In this document: one piece after another, positions 10,024 to 18,496 of the stretch
Numbering within the stretch: position 1 is the stretch's first letter
Layout of the letters: each line of letters opens with the position of its first letter
Assembly (NCBI GenBank): GCA_009885945.1
Contig: VFJR01000012.1
Coordinates: 1-41,610, forward strand
Direction: 5' to 3'
From: Anaerolineaceae bacterium
GTDB taxonomy: Bacteria; Chloroflexota; Anaerolineae; Anaerolineales; Villigracilaceae
Length of the DNA: 41,610 nucleotides
Position numbers and translations under genes: made by a program
Notes under the pieces: generated by a model
What the model was told of the DNA's origin: nothing
Database searches by the model: none
Seen by the model: the letters and a program-made list of their open reading frames with translations, nothing else

Positions 10024-10071
10024 TCATGCCTAAATTCTCCAAAAAACAGATTTTGGAGAATTTAGGCATGA
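10024..10071. repeat. Perfect 21-bp inverted repeat (hairpin) after the transporter gene
   Basis: Arms 10024-10044 and 10051-10071 are exact reverse complements, with a 6-base loop (AACAGA). There is no U-tract on either side beyond the stem's own A/T ends, so it may act as a weak terminator or mRNA stabiliser, or it may be a REP-like palindromic element. Confidence 0.8.
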
Positions 10072-10111
10072 TACAATATTGCTCATTAAAACAACGACTC
10101 AAGGAAAATAA

Positions 10112-10912
10112 ATGAATTTACTAAAAAACTTCAAAGCAGAAGCCATTATCTTTGACAAAGATGGGACATTAATTGATTTTGATGCCATGTGGGGCGGCTG
10201 GACCATCCAACTGACAGATCGCTTACAGAAAACAACCGGCTTGGATATTCGCGAAAAGCTTTGCTCAGCTTTTGGATATGATCTCCAAGACCATAAGATA
10301 ATTAGTGATGGAAAGATAACCTGTACCCCAATGTGGGAGCTGCGCGAAATTATGATAGAGACAATTATGTCTCTTGGGGTTTCGCACCCCGATGCTGAAC
10401 TAGCAACAGATAAAGCATGGCATGTGCCTGATCCAGTTTCATTAGCAAAACCATTTACAAATCTCAAAACCCTTTTTGAAAATATTCACAAAATAGGAAT
10501 TAAAATCGCAATTGCCACTACAGATGATCGCGCTCCGACCGAAGCTATGATGAAAACTTTCGGTTTAGAACAATTTATTTCAACCATGGTTTGTGCAGAC
10601 GATGGCATCCCTGCCAAGCCTGCACCAGATATGATCAATACAATCTGCACAAGACTAGCAATCCACCCATCGAGAGTTATCATGATTGGAGATACAGTTG
10701 CAGATATGAAAATGGGACGCTCTGCAAACGCAGGCATGCTTATCGGCGTCTTATCTGGAGTTGGATCACTGGAAAACCTGACCCCGCTTGCAGACATTCT
10801 TATTGATTCAATTGACACGATTCAGGGTAGTTTTGTTATAAACGAAGCAACAATACCAATCTTAACCAGCGACGGCTTAACCGACCTAAATCCAGATGTA
10901 GCCTTAGCGTAG
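10112..10912 (+). CDS. HAD-superfamily phosphatase (phosphoglycolate-phosphatase-like)
   Basis: A 266-residue HAD hydrolase. Motif I is IIFDKDGTLIDFD (nucleophile in DKDGT), motif II is in IAIATTDDR, a conserved lysine follows (IPAKPAPDM), and motif IV is MIGDTVADMKMG. An AAGGAAA site precedes ATG 10112. The cap region and overall size fit the phosphoglycolate phosphatase/beta-phosphoglucomutase branch, but the substrate is not predictable. It stands between the transporter and the divergently promoted methyltransferase cluster on the same strand; no functional link is evident. Confidence 0.88.
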   Translation: MNLLKNFKAEAIIFDKDGTLIDFDAMWGGWTIQLTDRLQKTTGLDIREKLCSAFGYDLQDHKIISDGKITCTPMWELREIMIETIMSLGVSHPDAELATDKAWHVPDPVSLAKPFTNLKTLFENIHKIGIKIAIATTDDRAPTEAMMKTFGLEQFISTMVCADDGIPAKPAPDMINTICTRLAIHPSRVIMIGDTVADMKMGRSANAGMLIGVLSGVGSLENLTPLADILIDSIDTIQGSFVINEATIPILTSDGLTDLNPDVALA

Positions 10913-10963
10913 CAATATATCTATACCAAACTCAAAAACTTTCTCTATTCCTATTAAATTATA

Positions 10964-10976
10964 TATAATGTATAAT
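10964..10976 (+). promoter_or_regulatory. Putative -10 element(s) for the GntR-type regulator gene; leaderless start
   Basis: Two overlapping choices of TATAAT lie at 10964-10969 and 10971-10976, only 17 and 10 bases before ATG 10987. There is no Shine-Dalgarno sequence and no clear -35, so the transcript would have a 0-10 base leader. Confidence 0.5.
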
Positions 10977-10997
10977 TATCCATACTATGCTGGATAA
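10976..10997. promoter_or_regulatory. Inverted repeat over the start of the GntR-type gene (candidate auto-operator)
   Basis: TTATCCA (10976-10982) and TGGATAA (10991-10997) are exact inverted repeats 8 bases apart. They span the -10 edge, the expected transcription start and the initiation codon. GntR/FadR regulators commonly bind such short palindromes at their own promoters; assignment here is by position only. Confidence 0.4.
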
Positions 10998-11721
10998 AGA
11001 AATTAACCACAAGCCATTAAAAGAAGAAATATACGAGAATCTTCACAGGCAAATCGTAGCCGGTAACTATACCCCCGGAGATTGGCTCCGCCAAGACGAC
11101 ATAGCCAGTCAAATGGGCGTAAGTATGACGCCAGTTCGGGAGGCGCTTGACCTTCTTGTGGCTTCCGGGCTTGTAGAACGTGTACCCTATCGCGGGGTGC
11201 GTGTGCGCGAAATGTCAACCAAAGACATCGTCGAAGCGTACGGTTTGCGCTTAATACTTGAAGCCATGATCGCGAAAGAAGCTGCAAAAAACATTACACC
11301 AAAACAAATTTCCGAGCTTGAAAGAATGCTTGCGGATATGCAAAACAACCATACTTTAAATGAAGTTGCTCATATTCGGCGATTAAGCCGGGAATTTCAC
11401 TCCTACATAGCAGACGCATCGAACAATAGTTTGCTTATCAAACTCTACGCAGTTGTCTCGAATGCATTCCCTGACTGGCTTTTATACGAAGCCATATTTC
11501 GAAAACCAGAACTGCTAACCAGCAGTATGAATGACATGCAAAAAGAGCACAATGCTATAGTGGACGCTCTCAAAAAAGGGGATGTTGAAAAAGCAGTCAA
11601 AAAATCAGTAGAACACTTAATGGAGTCAGGAAACTGGCTTGAAGAGTATTTAAATGTTCCCGCAGAATTATTGCGCGAAAAAGAAGAGCAAGTTTCGTTT
11701 CTCATTAAAAAGTCAAAATAA
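10987..11721 (+). CDS. GntR-family (FadR/FCD subfamily) transcriptional regulator
   Basis: 244 residues. An N-terminal winged helix-turn-helix (about 10-75; PLKEEIYENLHRQIVAG, then RQDDIASQMGVSMTPVREAL) is followed by an all-helical FCD domain (about 85-225) with the family's metal-site histidines in EFHSYIADASNN and in the C-terminal VEHLMESG. FCD regulators sense small carboxylates or amino acid derivatives. It is the first gene of the methyltransfer cluster, 12 bases before the corrinoid protein gene, and is likely its local regulator. The start lacks a ribosome binding site and is probably read from a leaderless mRNA; a palindrome over the start codon may be its own operator. Confidence 0.9.
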   Translation: MLDKEINHKPLKEEIYENLHRQIVAGNYTPGDWLRQDDIASQMGVSMTPVREALDLLVASGLVERVPYRGVRVREMSTKDIVEAYGLRLILEAMIAKEAAKNITPKQISELERMLADMQNNHTLNEVAHIRRLSREFHSYIADASNNSLLIKLYAVVSNAFPDWLLYEAIFRKPELLTSSMNDMQKEHNAIVDALKKGDVEKAVKKSVEHLMESGNWLEEYLNVPAELLREKEEQVSFLIKKSK

Positions 11722-11733
11722 ACTGGAGGCAAC

Positions 11734-12390
11734 ATGTCGGAAGAACTTTATAAACAAATGGCGCAATGCATTATCGAAGGCGAATCAGAGGTCGCCATTG
11801 AACTTGCAAAGAAATCAATCGAATTAAATATGCATCCTCTTGAAACTATTACCAAGGGATTCGTAGTGGGCGTCAATTATATCGGCGACCAATTTGGGGC
11901 GGGTGAAGCGTTCCTGCCCGAATTGGTGATGGCTGGCGAAGCAATGAAAGCCGCTGTAGCAGTCTTAGAACCCGAATTACTCAAACTTGGCGAAGCCCGC
12001 GAAATGATGGGCAGAGTTGTACTTGCAACCGTCGAAGGCGATATTCACGAGATCGGCAAGACTTTAGTTGGCACAATGTTAAGCGCCTCGGGCTTTGAAG
12101 TCGTTGATCTTGGCGTGGATCAATCTGCAGAAAAGATCATTGGCAAGGCATTGGAAATTGACGCCCATATCATTGGCATGAGCGCATTATTAACTACAAC
12201 CATGGTACGCCAGCGTGAGGTTATTGAGGAACTAGACAAAGAAGGTCTGCGTCCACGTATTAAGGTAATGGTCGGCGGCGCACCGATCACGCGTGCTTGG
12301 GTCGAGAAGATCAAAGCAGATGGTTATTCAGAAGACGCCGTCGGTGCGGTCAAGATCGCCAAGGAATTAGTTGGCAAAGCAGATCAGTAA
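11734..12390 (+). CDS. Corrinoid (B12-binding) methyl-carrier protein, MtbC/MtgC type
   Basis: 218 residues, the standard length. An N-terminal four-helix cap (about 1-85, B12-binding-2 type) is followed by the Rossmann-like B12 domain with the base-off ligand H105 in EGDIHEIGKTLV, plus DLGVDQSAE and VGGAPITRAW. The protein carries the methyl group as methyl-Co(III) between a substrate-specific MttB-family enzyme and a tetrahydrofolate-dependent methyltransferase. A strong GGAGG site precedes ATG 11734. It is encoded directly behind the regulator and 61 bases before the first MttB homologue. It is the only corrinoid protein in the cluster, so both MttB homologues would have to share it unless another is encoded elsewhere. 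Confidence 0.95.
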   Translation: MSEELYKQMAQCIIEGESEVAIELAKKSIELNMHPLETITKGFVVGVNYIGDQFGAGEAFLPELVMAGEAMKAAVAVLEPELLKLGEAREMMGRVVLATVEGDIHEIGKTLVGTMLSASGFEVVDLGVDQSAEKIIGKALEIDAHIIGMSALLTTTMVRQREVIEELDKEGLRPRIKVMVGGAPITRAWVEKIKADGYSEDAVGAVKIAKELVGKADQ

Positions 12391-12391
12391 G

Positions 12392-12405
12392 AACGTTTAA
12401 ACGTT
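12392..12405. repeat. 14-base perfect palindrome AACGTTTAAACGTT
   Basis: It lies just after the stop of the corrinoid protein gene, in the 61-base gap before the methyltransferase gene. It could be a protein-binding site or chance; the same half-site motif AACGTTT recurs in a palindrome after gyrA (26539-26560). Confidence 0.35.
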
Positions 12406-12451
12406 GTCTGGATAGATATCAAATTCGTATTGAAACCTTAGAGGTGAGCCA

Positions 12452-13930
12452 ATGCAACCTAAACTTTTACTGCTTGACGATAATTTAATAGCCCGTATTT
12501 TAGACGAGGCATATCAACTTTTACTAAAACCCGGCATTAAAGTCAACAACGACGAGGCAAGAGAATTGCTTGCAGCAGCGGGTGCACAAATTGATCCTGA
12601 AACAAACGTTGCACATATTCCCGAACAAATTGTTCGCAAGGCTTTAGCAACTGCACCTCGTGAATTTTATTTATACGACCTAGACGGCAATCCCACCGTT
12701 AAATATGGCGGCGATGCAGTTCACTTTGATCCTGGCTCATCTGGCATTGCTATGCTCAACCCTGAAACTCTTGAGCACGAAACAACAGAAACTGCCCACC
12801 TGCTGAAACTAATCAAGGTTGCAGAACAATTACCGCAGTATGATGCACAATCCACAGCGGTGGTATGTCATGATGTGCCGCAAACTATTCAGGATTCATA
12901 TCGCCTTTATCTGGCATTGATGTATTCCAAAAAGCCGATTGTTACAGGCGCATTCACCAATAAAACAGTCATTGAAATGATCGACATGCTCTCCATTCTT
13001 GCAGGCGGGAAGGAAGCCGCGCGTGAAAAACCGCGCGCCATCTTTGACGTATGCCCTGCTCCTCCATTGATTTGGAGTAATTTTGGCGCAGGCAATTTAA
13101 TTGAACTTGCGCGCGCAGGCATACCTGCTGAAATTGTTTCTGTACCGCTCTCTGGCGCAGCAGCTCCTGTAACCATGCTTGGAACTGTTACACAACACAC
13201 CGCAGAATGTCTTGCAGGCATTACCATTCATCAATTGGCAAAAGCAGGCTCACCTGTGGTTTGGGGCGGCGCAGCTTGTATTTTCGATATGAAAAAAGGC
13301 GCAACTCCAATGGGATCTGTGGAAACCGCTATGCTGGATTGTTCGTATGCGCAGGTTGCAAAATCACTTGGGATGCCAACACACGCATATCTCGGATCAT
13401 CTGACTCAAAACTTGTGGATGCACAGGCGGGGCTTGAAAGCGGCGTGACCGCCATGATTGGCGCGCTGAGCGGAATCAATATGATCTCTGGTTCTGGTAT
13501 GTTGGATTTCCTCTCTTGCCATAGCGCTGAGAAGCTTGTGATTGACGCCGAAGGGATTGCAATGGCACAGCGTATGCTCGAGGGCGTCAAAGTACTAACC
13601 GAAACTTTAGCAACCGAGTTCTACGATAAGAACATCAATTTCAAAGGCGGCGATTTTCTCAAACAAAGAGTCACGATGAATCTCTTCCGCAAAGAACAAC
13701 ACATGCCCAGTAACGTTATTGACCGAGACTCCATGCGCGATTGGAAAAAAGCAGGCTCGCTGGATACCTTCGAGCGTGCAAAAATAATGGTGACAAATTT
13801 ACTCGCCTCCTACAAACGCCCTGAACTTGATCCATCCAAAGAGCAATTACTTCACGCCTTTATGCTTGATCTTTGTAAAAAAGCAGGTGTCGAAAGCCTG
13901 CCCGTGCTTGAGGAATTTGAGCCAGCCTAA
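12452..13930 (+). CDS. Trimethylamine methyltransferase (MttB) superfamily protein, non-pyrrolysine, copy 1
   Basis: 492 residues covering the full MttB fold. Features seen are an N-terminal helical segment, YDLDGNPTVKYGG, SSGIAMLNPETLE, the TIM-barrel core with GAAAPVTMLGTVTQHTAECLAG, and GLESGVTAMIGALSGINMISGSGM. The frame is uninterrupted: no in-frame TAG at the pyrrolysine position of archaeal MttB. It therefore belongs with the glycine-betaine/proline-betaine/carnitine-type demethylases, which move one methyl group from a quaternary amine to the corrinoid protein. The start is supported by GAGGTGAG about 5 bases upstream. The S9 peptidase gene begins 3 bases after its stop. The actual substrate is unknown. 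Confidence 0.92.
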   Translation: MQPKLLLLDDNLIARILDEAYQLLLKPGIKVNNDEARELLAAAGAQIDPETNVAHIPEQIVRKALATAPREFYLYDLDGNPTVKYGGDAVHFDPGSSGIAMLNPETLEHETTETAHLLKLIKVAEQLPQYDAQSTAVVCHDVPQTIQDSYRLYLALMYSKKPIVTGAFTNKTVIEMIDMLSILAGGKEAAREKPRAIFDVCPAPPLIWSNFGAGNLIELARAGIPAEIVSVPLSGAAAPVTMLGTVTQHTAECLAGITIHQLAKAGSPVVWGGAACIFDMKKGATPMGSVETAMLDCSYAQVAKSLGMPTHAYLGSSDSKLVDAQAGLESGVTAMIGALSGINMISGSGMLDFLSCHSAEKLVIDAEGIAMAQRMLEGVKVLTETLATEFYDKNINFKGGDFLKQRVTMNLFRKEQHMPSNVIDRDSMRDWKKAGSLDTFERAKIMVTNLLASYKRPELDPSKEQLLHAFMLDLCKKAGVESLPVLEEFEPA

Positions 13931-13932
13931 TT

Positions 13933-15777
13933 ATGCTTGACCTTGCTCAACTTCTGCGCGTGCCGCACGTGGATAGTAATTTAAGATTTGCGATTTCACC
14001 CGACGAGCAGAAGTTGGTTTTTTCGTGGAATAAGAATGGGAAGTGGGAGTTGTACAACATGTCATTGCGAGGGCGATCTTTGCCCGAAGCAATCTCCAGC
14101 GATGATGAGACGGCAGCGTACTCTGCGAGTACGCTGCCGTCTCAAAGAACAAAAGCGCTGCTCACAACGACATATCATAGTTTTGCGCCTCGCTTTTCAT
14201 CTGATGGATCACAACTTGCATATGCTGTGGATTTTGACGGGAGCGAGTCTTTCCATATTGTTTTACATAATCTACAAAATAACTCGCTTGTTGATCTAAC
14301 TCCCGACTCTGGCTACGCGCAGCAGCCGAATTTTGATTTTTCTCCCGACGGCAAAACACTTGCTATTCTTTCAGATGAGCATGGGCAGTTTGCACTGTAT
14401 CTTCTTTTTATTGAAACGCTTCACAAAAAACTTTTGCTTGATATCCACCGCCCCATTTGGGATGTGGCTTGGTCGCCCGACGGAAAATTTATCGCGGCGG
14501 AGGCTGAATCAACTGCAAGCGATCGCACAATTTATATTATTGATTCTATAAATGGGGATTATTTTCAACTTCGACTTGGAGATGAAATTCTGAACGCGCA
14601 ACATCCCACGTGGGCGCCTGATTCTAACCATTTGGCATTCTCTGGCGAGAACGGCGAGTGGCATGACATTGGCGTATTGAACATGAAGACGCGCGCAATC
14701 TCGTGGATCAACGAATCAACTGGGGATGATACGCAACCAACATGGTCGCGCAGCGGGGAATCTTTGGGCTGGGTACATGCCGAGGGAGCCCGAACCAGCT
14801 TTCAGTTTAAGAAAAGAGGCGATGCAGTTAAGCAGATAAAGGTTGGGGATGGCGTTCACTACTTTCCACAATTAAATACCGATAGCGTTGTAATTCTTTA
14901 TGAGGATGTTAAACGCCCGTCCGATCTATGGAAGATCAATCTTGAAGATGGTTTGTGTGAGCAATTAACAAATTCTTTACCCAATGAATTGCGCGGCGCT
15001 GAATTTATTCTGCCTGAAGAAATTTTTTACACGGGCAAAGACGGCGCGCAAGTGCCTGCATTGTTGTATCGCGCAAAAAATAGCAAGCGCGCAGTGGTAA
15101 ATATTCACGGCGGACCCAATTGGTTGTATCAGTTTTTATGGTATCCGCTGATGAGTCACATGGCTTCGCGCGGATGGACTGTACTGGCGCCGAATTATCG
15201 CGGTTCGACTGGCTATGGAAAAAAATGGCAGAATGCAAGCCGCTTTGATTTTGGCGGCGTGGACAACGCCGACTGCGCAGCGGGCGTGGATTATTTGATC
15301 GCGCAAGGATTGGCGGATAAAGATAAAATAGGAGTGACGGGGCGAAGTCACGGTGGTTATTTGACTATGACTTGCATGACGAGTTATCCCAATTTGTGGG
15401 CAGTGGGTTCGGCAGTTGTGCCGTTTTTAAATTGGATCAAATCGCACAAAGAGTCGCGTGAAGATTTGCAACATTGGAACATTGAAAATATGGGCGATCC
15501 AGAGATAAACCATGATCTGTGGGTTGAGCGTTCGCCTTATTTCTTTTTGAATAAGGTCAATGCGCCTGTGCAAATGATCTGCGGAGAAAACGATCCGCGT
15601 TGCCCTGCTTCTGAATCAATAGACGCGCGCGATAAGTTATTGGAACTCGGCAAAGATGTGGAGTTGTTATTGTATAAAGATGAAGGGCATTCATTTTTGA
15701 AAATTGAAAACGTGATTGACGCGGAGGCTAAGCGGGTGGGTTTTTTGGCTGAGGTGTTGGATGGGGGAAGTGATTAA
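13933..15777 (+). CDS. S9-family serine peptidase (prolyl oligopeptidase/acylaminoacyl-peptidase-like)
   Basis: 614 residues with no signal peptide, so probably cytoplasmic. The N-terminal half (about 10-340) is a seven-bladed beta-propeller with repeated SPDG(K) motifs. The C-terminal half is an alpha/beta hydrolase with nucleophile S472 (GRSHGGY), D554 (ENDPRCPAS) and H586 (EGHSF). Family enzymes cleave short peptides or N-acylated amino acids. The gene follows the first MttB homologue by 3 bases, so it is co-transcribed and probably co-translated with it. That placement hints that it releases the methylated amine from a peptide or acyl conjugate (inference). A perfect hairpin (14106-14144) is built into the coding sequence without breaking the frame. 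Confidence 0.92.
   Translation: MLDLAQLLRVPHVDSNLRFAISPDEQKLVFSWNKNGKWELYNMSLRGRSLPEAISSDDETAAYSASTLPSQRTKALLTTTYHSFAPRFSSDGSQLAYAVDFDGSESFHIVLHNLQNNSLVDLTPDSGYAQQPNFDFSPDGKTLAILSDEHGQFALYLLFIETLHKKLLLDIHRPIWDVAWSPDGKFIAAEAESTASDRTIYIIDSINGDYFQLRLGDEILNAQHPTWAPDSNHLAFSGENGEWHDIGVLNMKTRAISWINESTGDDTQPTWSRSGESLGWVHAEGARTSFQFKKRGDAVKQIKVGDGVHYFPQLNTDSVVILYEDVKRPSDLWKINLEDGLCEQLTNSLPNELRGAEFILPEEIFYTGKDGAQVPALLYRAKNSKRAVVNIHGGPNWLYQFLWYPLMSHMASRGWTVLAPNYRGSTGYGKKWQNASRFDFGGVDNADCAAGVDYLIAQGLADKDKIGVTGRSHGGYLTMTCMTSYPNLWAVGSAVVPFLNWIKSHKESREDLQHWNIENMGDPEINHDLWVERSPYFFLNKVNAPVQMICGENDPRCPASESIDARDKLLELGKDVELLLYKDEGHSFLKIENVIDAEAKRVGFLAEVLDGGSD
14106..14144. repeat. 18-bp perfect inverted repeat inside the S9 peptidase coding sequence
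   Basis: Arms 14106-14123 and 14127-14144 are exact reverse complements with a 3-base loop (TGC). The unit is 39 bases, a multiple of three, and encodes roughly DETAAYSASTLPS. The abrupt GC-rich palindrome in a coding region looks like an in-frame insertion of a palindromic element. Confidence 0.8.
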
Positions 15778-15815
15778 TAATCAGTTATTAGCCTAGGGGT
15801 GGGCAATGGAGAAAT

Positions 15816-17237
15816 ATGGAAAAATTGAAATTTCTTAGCGATGAAGATGTAATGGCAATGCACGAAGCCACCTTGCATATAATGAGCGAGGTAGGTTTTG
15901 TTTGGAATCATAAGGAAAGTTTGGATATTTTATTGGGCGCAGGTTGTTCAATAAAAAACGGACGATTGTGCTTCCCAGCGGATTTAGTGATGAGTAGTAT
16001 TGCAAAAGCAAATAAACGACCCGTGATCCGCGGACGCAACGGGGATGCGAACGAGATTGGCGGCGGGAATTTGTATTTCCATAATTTGGGCGGCGCGCGT
16101 GATATTTTTGACGCGAAGACAACTTCGCGCAGACCCGCAACGGATGAGGATGCGAATGACGCCATCCGCATTTTGGATGCGCTGGAAAACTGCCACACAA
16201 TTACACCGTTTTACACGCCTCCCAACGTGACGAATGAAATGATGTCACTGCACATGTTTCGGAACACTTTGCCTTTTACTATAAAACCTGTACAAGGACC
16301 TGGGATTCAATATCCTCATGAGATTAAATTTGCAGTAGAAATGGCAAACGTCGTTGGCATAAAAGCGCAGGAATTAACATTATCTCTTTCACCTGTCAGC
16401 CCGTTGACTATGCACGATGTTGCCGCAGCTGCAATTATTGAAATGGCGAAAGCAGGTGTGATCAACACCAACCTGCCTGCGCCAACAGGCGGCGCGACAT
16501 CGCCAATGACGATGACTGGCAGTCTGGTTCAGCAAAACGCTGAAACGCTGGCTCCGCTGGTTTTGGCGCAAATCATTAACCCAGGGTGCGGCGTAATCTA
16601 TTGCGGCAGATTGGGAATGTTGGAGCCGCGCACAGGCTTAATATGGAGCGGAGTGGAACTGGGTTTGTCTTCGGCGGCTACGGTTCAACTTGGACATTAT
16701 TATGGATTCGCGGTCAATGTGTACGGATTCTCTACGAATGCACATACGCTTGACGCGCAAAATGCATTTGAGCGCGGGCTGAATGCCACTATCCCAGCCC
16801 TGGCAGGCGCGGATGAACTCTCAGGCGTGGGAGAAATGGAAGCAGGCGTGATGGGCTCTCACGCGCAAATGGTCTTGGATAACGAACTTGTTGGAAGTGT
16901 TATGCGCTTGCGAACAGGATTATCCGCAGATGCTGAGCATTTGGCGCTTGAAGTGATCGGTAATGTAATGAATGGCACAAGAAATTATCTCGGCCAAAAA
17001 CACACTCTCAAACATATCCGCGCGGGCGAGTTGACTCTGACAAAACTTGCCGAACGCAACTCTTGGGAAACATGGGATGAGAAATTAGGACGCAAACAGA
17101 TGGCTGACTACGCCATTGATAAAGCAGAAAAATTACTAAAGGAACATCAAGTGGCGCCACTGGAGCCGCAACAAGAGCAGGAACTTGATAGAATATTTGA
17201 TGCGGCGGCGAGGGAGACGGCGAAGGTTAAGAAGTGA
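15816..17237 (+). CDS. Trimethylamine methyltransferase (MttB) superfamily protein, non-pyrrolysine, copy 2
   Basis: 473 residues, full MttB length. It begins LSDEDVMAMHEATLHIMSEVGF, a typical family N-terminus, and contains FHNLGGARDIFD, PAPTGGATSPMTMTGSLVQQNAET, ERGLNATIPALAGADELSGVGEM and a C-terminal YLGQKHTLKHIRAGE. No in-frame TAG is present. It is clearly different from copy 1, so the two probably accept different substrates or act on successive methylation states (inference). GGAG sits 5 bases before ATG 15816. It lies between the S9 peptidase (38-base gap) and the M20 amidohydrolase (98-base gap), all on one strand. Confidence 0.92.
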   Translation: MEKLKFLSDEDVMAMHEATLHIMSEVGFVWNHKESLDILLGAGCSIKNGRLCFPADLVMSSIAKANKRPVIRGRNGDANEIGGGNLYFHNLGGARDIFDAKTTSRRPATDEDANDAIRILDALENCHTITPFYTPPNVTNEMMSLHMFRNTLPFTIKPVQGPGIQYPHEIKFAVEMANVVGIKAQELTLSLSPVSPLTMHDVAAAAIIEMAKAGVINTNLPAPTGGATSPMTMTGSLVQQNAETLAPLVLAQIINPGCGVIYCGRLGMLEPRTGLIWSGVELGLSSAATVQLGHYYGFAVNVYGFSTNAHTLDAQNAFERGLNATIPALAGADELSGVGEMEAGVMGSHAQMVLDNELVGSVMRLRTGLSADAEHLALEVIGNVMNGTRNYLGQKHTLKHIRAGELTLTKLAERNSWETWDEKLGRKQMADYAIDKAEKLLKEHQVAPLEPQQEQELDRIFDAAARETAKVKK

Positions 17238-17275
17238 TGAGATAGAAAGTGGAAAGTAGGGTGTGGTTGGTAATT

Positions 17276-17299
17276 AGTAATCAGTCACCAGTAATCAGT
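17276..17299 (+). repeat. Short direct repeats of AGTAATCAGT between mttB-like copy 2 and the M20 gene
   Basis: AGTAATCAGT occurs at 17276-17285 and 17290-17299, and a related AATCAGTTATTA lies in the previous gap (from 15779). Simple intergenic repeat of unknown role. Confidence 0.5.
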
Positions 17300-17335
17300 A
17301 AATAGAAATTATAGAAAACAAACAAGGAGTTTCAA

Positions 17336-18493
17336 ATGCTTAAACAGGCTCATGCAATTACGGAAGAAATTATCGAATGGCGACGGGATTTTCATATGCA
17401 CCCTGAGACGGGGTTTGACGTTCAGCGCACGGCGGGGATCGTGGCAGACGAGTTGGAGAAGATGGGGTATAGAGTCCAGCGCGGGGTAGGAAAGACCGGG
17501 GTAGTCGCAGATATCGGCGAAGGCGGCAAGATGGTGGCAATCCGTGCGGATATGGATGCATTACCTTTGCAGGAATTAAATGATGTTGAGTTTAAATCTC
17601 AAGTAGCTGGAAAAATGCATGCTTGCGGGCACGACTCACATACAGCGATGGCATTGGGCGCGGCGCAAATCCTTGCCAAAGAAAAATTAAACGGGCGTAT
17701 TCGCTTTTTATTTCAACCCTCTGAAGAAGCGGCAGATGCTGAGGGCAAGAGCGGCGCAGTGCGCATGGCTGAAGAAGGCGCAATGAAAGGCGTGGATTAT
17801 GTGATCGCCCAGCATGTAGACCCAACTCATCCAGTTGGAACAATTGCCATTAATGCAGGACCTGCCTCGGGCGGAGTTGATTCGTGGTTTGCTACTTTAG
17901 AAGGCAAGGGCGGGCATGGAGCGTACCCACACACCACGGTTGACCCATTCTTTTTGCTGGCGCAGGTTATCAACGCATTGAATTCAATCACATCCCGCAG
18001 GCTTGATCCTTTTGCACCTGCTGTAGTGAGTATTGGTTCCATAAACGGCGGTTTTACCGAAAATGTTATTCCGCAAAGTATCAAAATCACGGGCACGTTG
18101 CGTTTTACATCAAAAGAAGTTCAGAAACAAATCCATGACGAAATTAAACGCGCCTTCGATGTTGCAAAAGCCCTTGGCGGAAGTTACGATTTAAAGATTG
18201 AAATTGGAGCGCTTCCTATGATCAATAATGAAGAAGTATCAACGATGATCGCGCAAGTGGGCGCAGACCTGCTTGGCAAAGAAAATGTACATGAGATAGA
18301 AAAATCTCTTGGCGCAGAAGACTTTGGCACATTTATGGAACATGCCCCCGGCGCAATGTACACTGTTGGTGTAAAAAAGAAGGGACACGAAGGTTATTTA
18401 CTGCATCACCCACAATTTGATTTGGACGAATTGGCATTGCCGATTGGAACAGCAGTACTCGCAGAAACAGCATTAAGATTTTTAAAAAAATAA
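17336..18493 (+). CDS. M20-family amidohydrolase/peptidase (N-acyl amino acid hydrolase-like)
   Basis: 385 residues, normal for the M20D group. The metal site is visible: C97 and H99 in HACGHDSH (with H102), the E130/E131 pair in PSEEA, H160 in AQHVDP, and a late histidine in LLHHPQF. The dimerisation/lid domain lies between about residues 180 and 295. A textbook AAGGAG site precedes ATG 17336. No signal peptide, so cytoplasmic. Family members remove N-acyl groups from amino acids or cleave small amides. Within this cluster it may supply or process the amine that is demethylated (inference), possibly in series with the S9 peptidase. Confidence 0.92.
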   Translation: MLKQAHAITEEIIEWRRDFHMHPETGFDVQRTAGIVADELEKMGYRVQRGVGKTGVVADIGEGGKMVAIRADMDALPLQELNDVEFKSQVAGKMHACGHDSHTAMALGAAQILAKEKLNGRIRFLFQPSEEAADAEGKSGAVRMAEEGAMKGVDYVIAQHVDPTHPVGTIAINAGPASGGVDSWFATLEGKGGHGAYPHTTVDPFFLLAQVINALNSITSRRLDPFAPAVVSIGSINGGFTENVIPQSIKITGTLRFTSKEVQKQIHDEIKRAFDVAKALGGSYDLKIEIGALPMINNEEVSTMIAQVGADLLGKENVHEIEKSLGAEDFGTFMEHAPGAMYTVGVKKKGHEGYLLHHPQFDLDELALPIGTAVLAETALRFLKK

Positions 18494-18496
18494 CTT

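Noticed and set aside
10112-10912. HAD phosphatase as part of the methyltransfer cluster
   Set aside because: It ends before the GntR promoter region and has no chemical role in corrinoid methyl transfer; adjacency alone is weak.
12452-17237. Pyrrolysine-containing MttB (as in methanogens)
   Set aside because: Neither MttB frame has an internal TAG; both run uninterrupted to full length, and no pyl genes are present.
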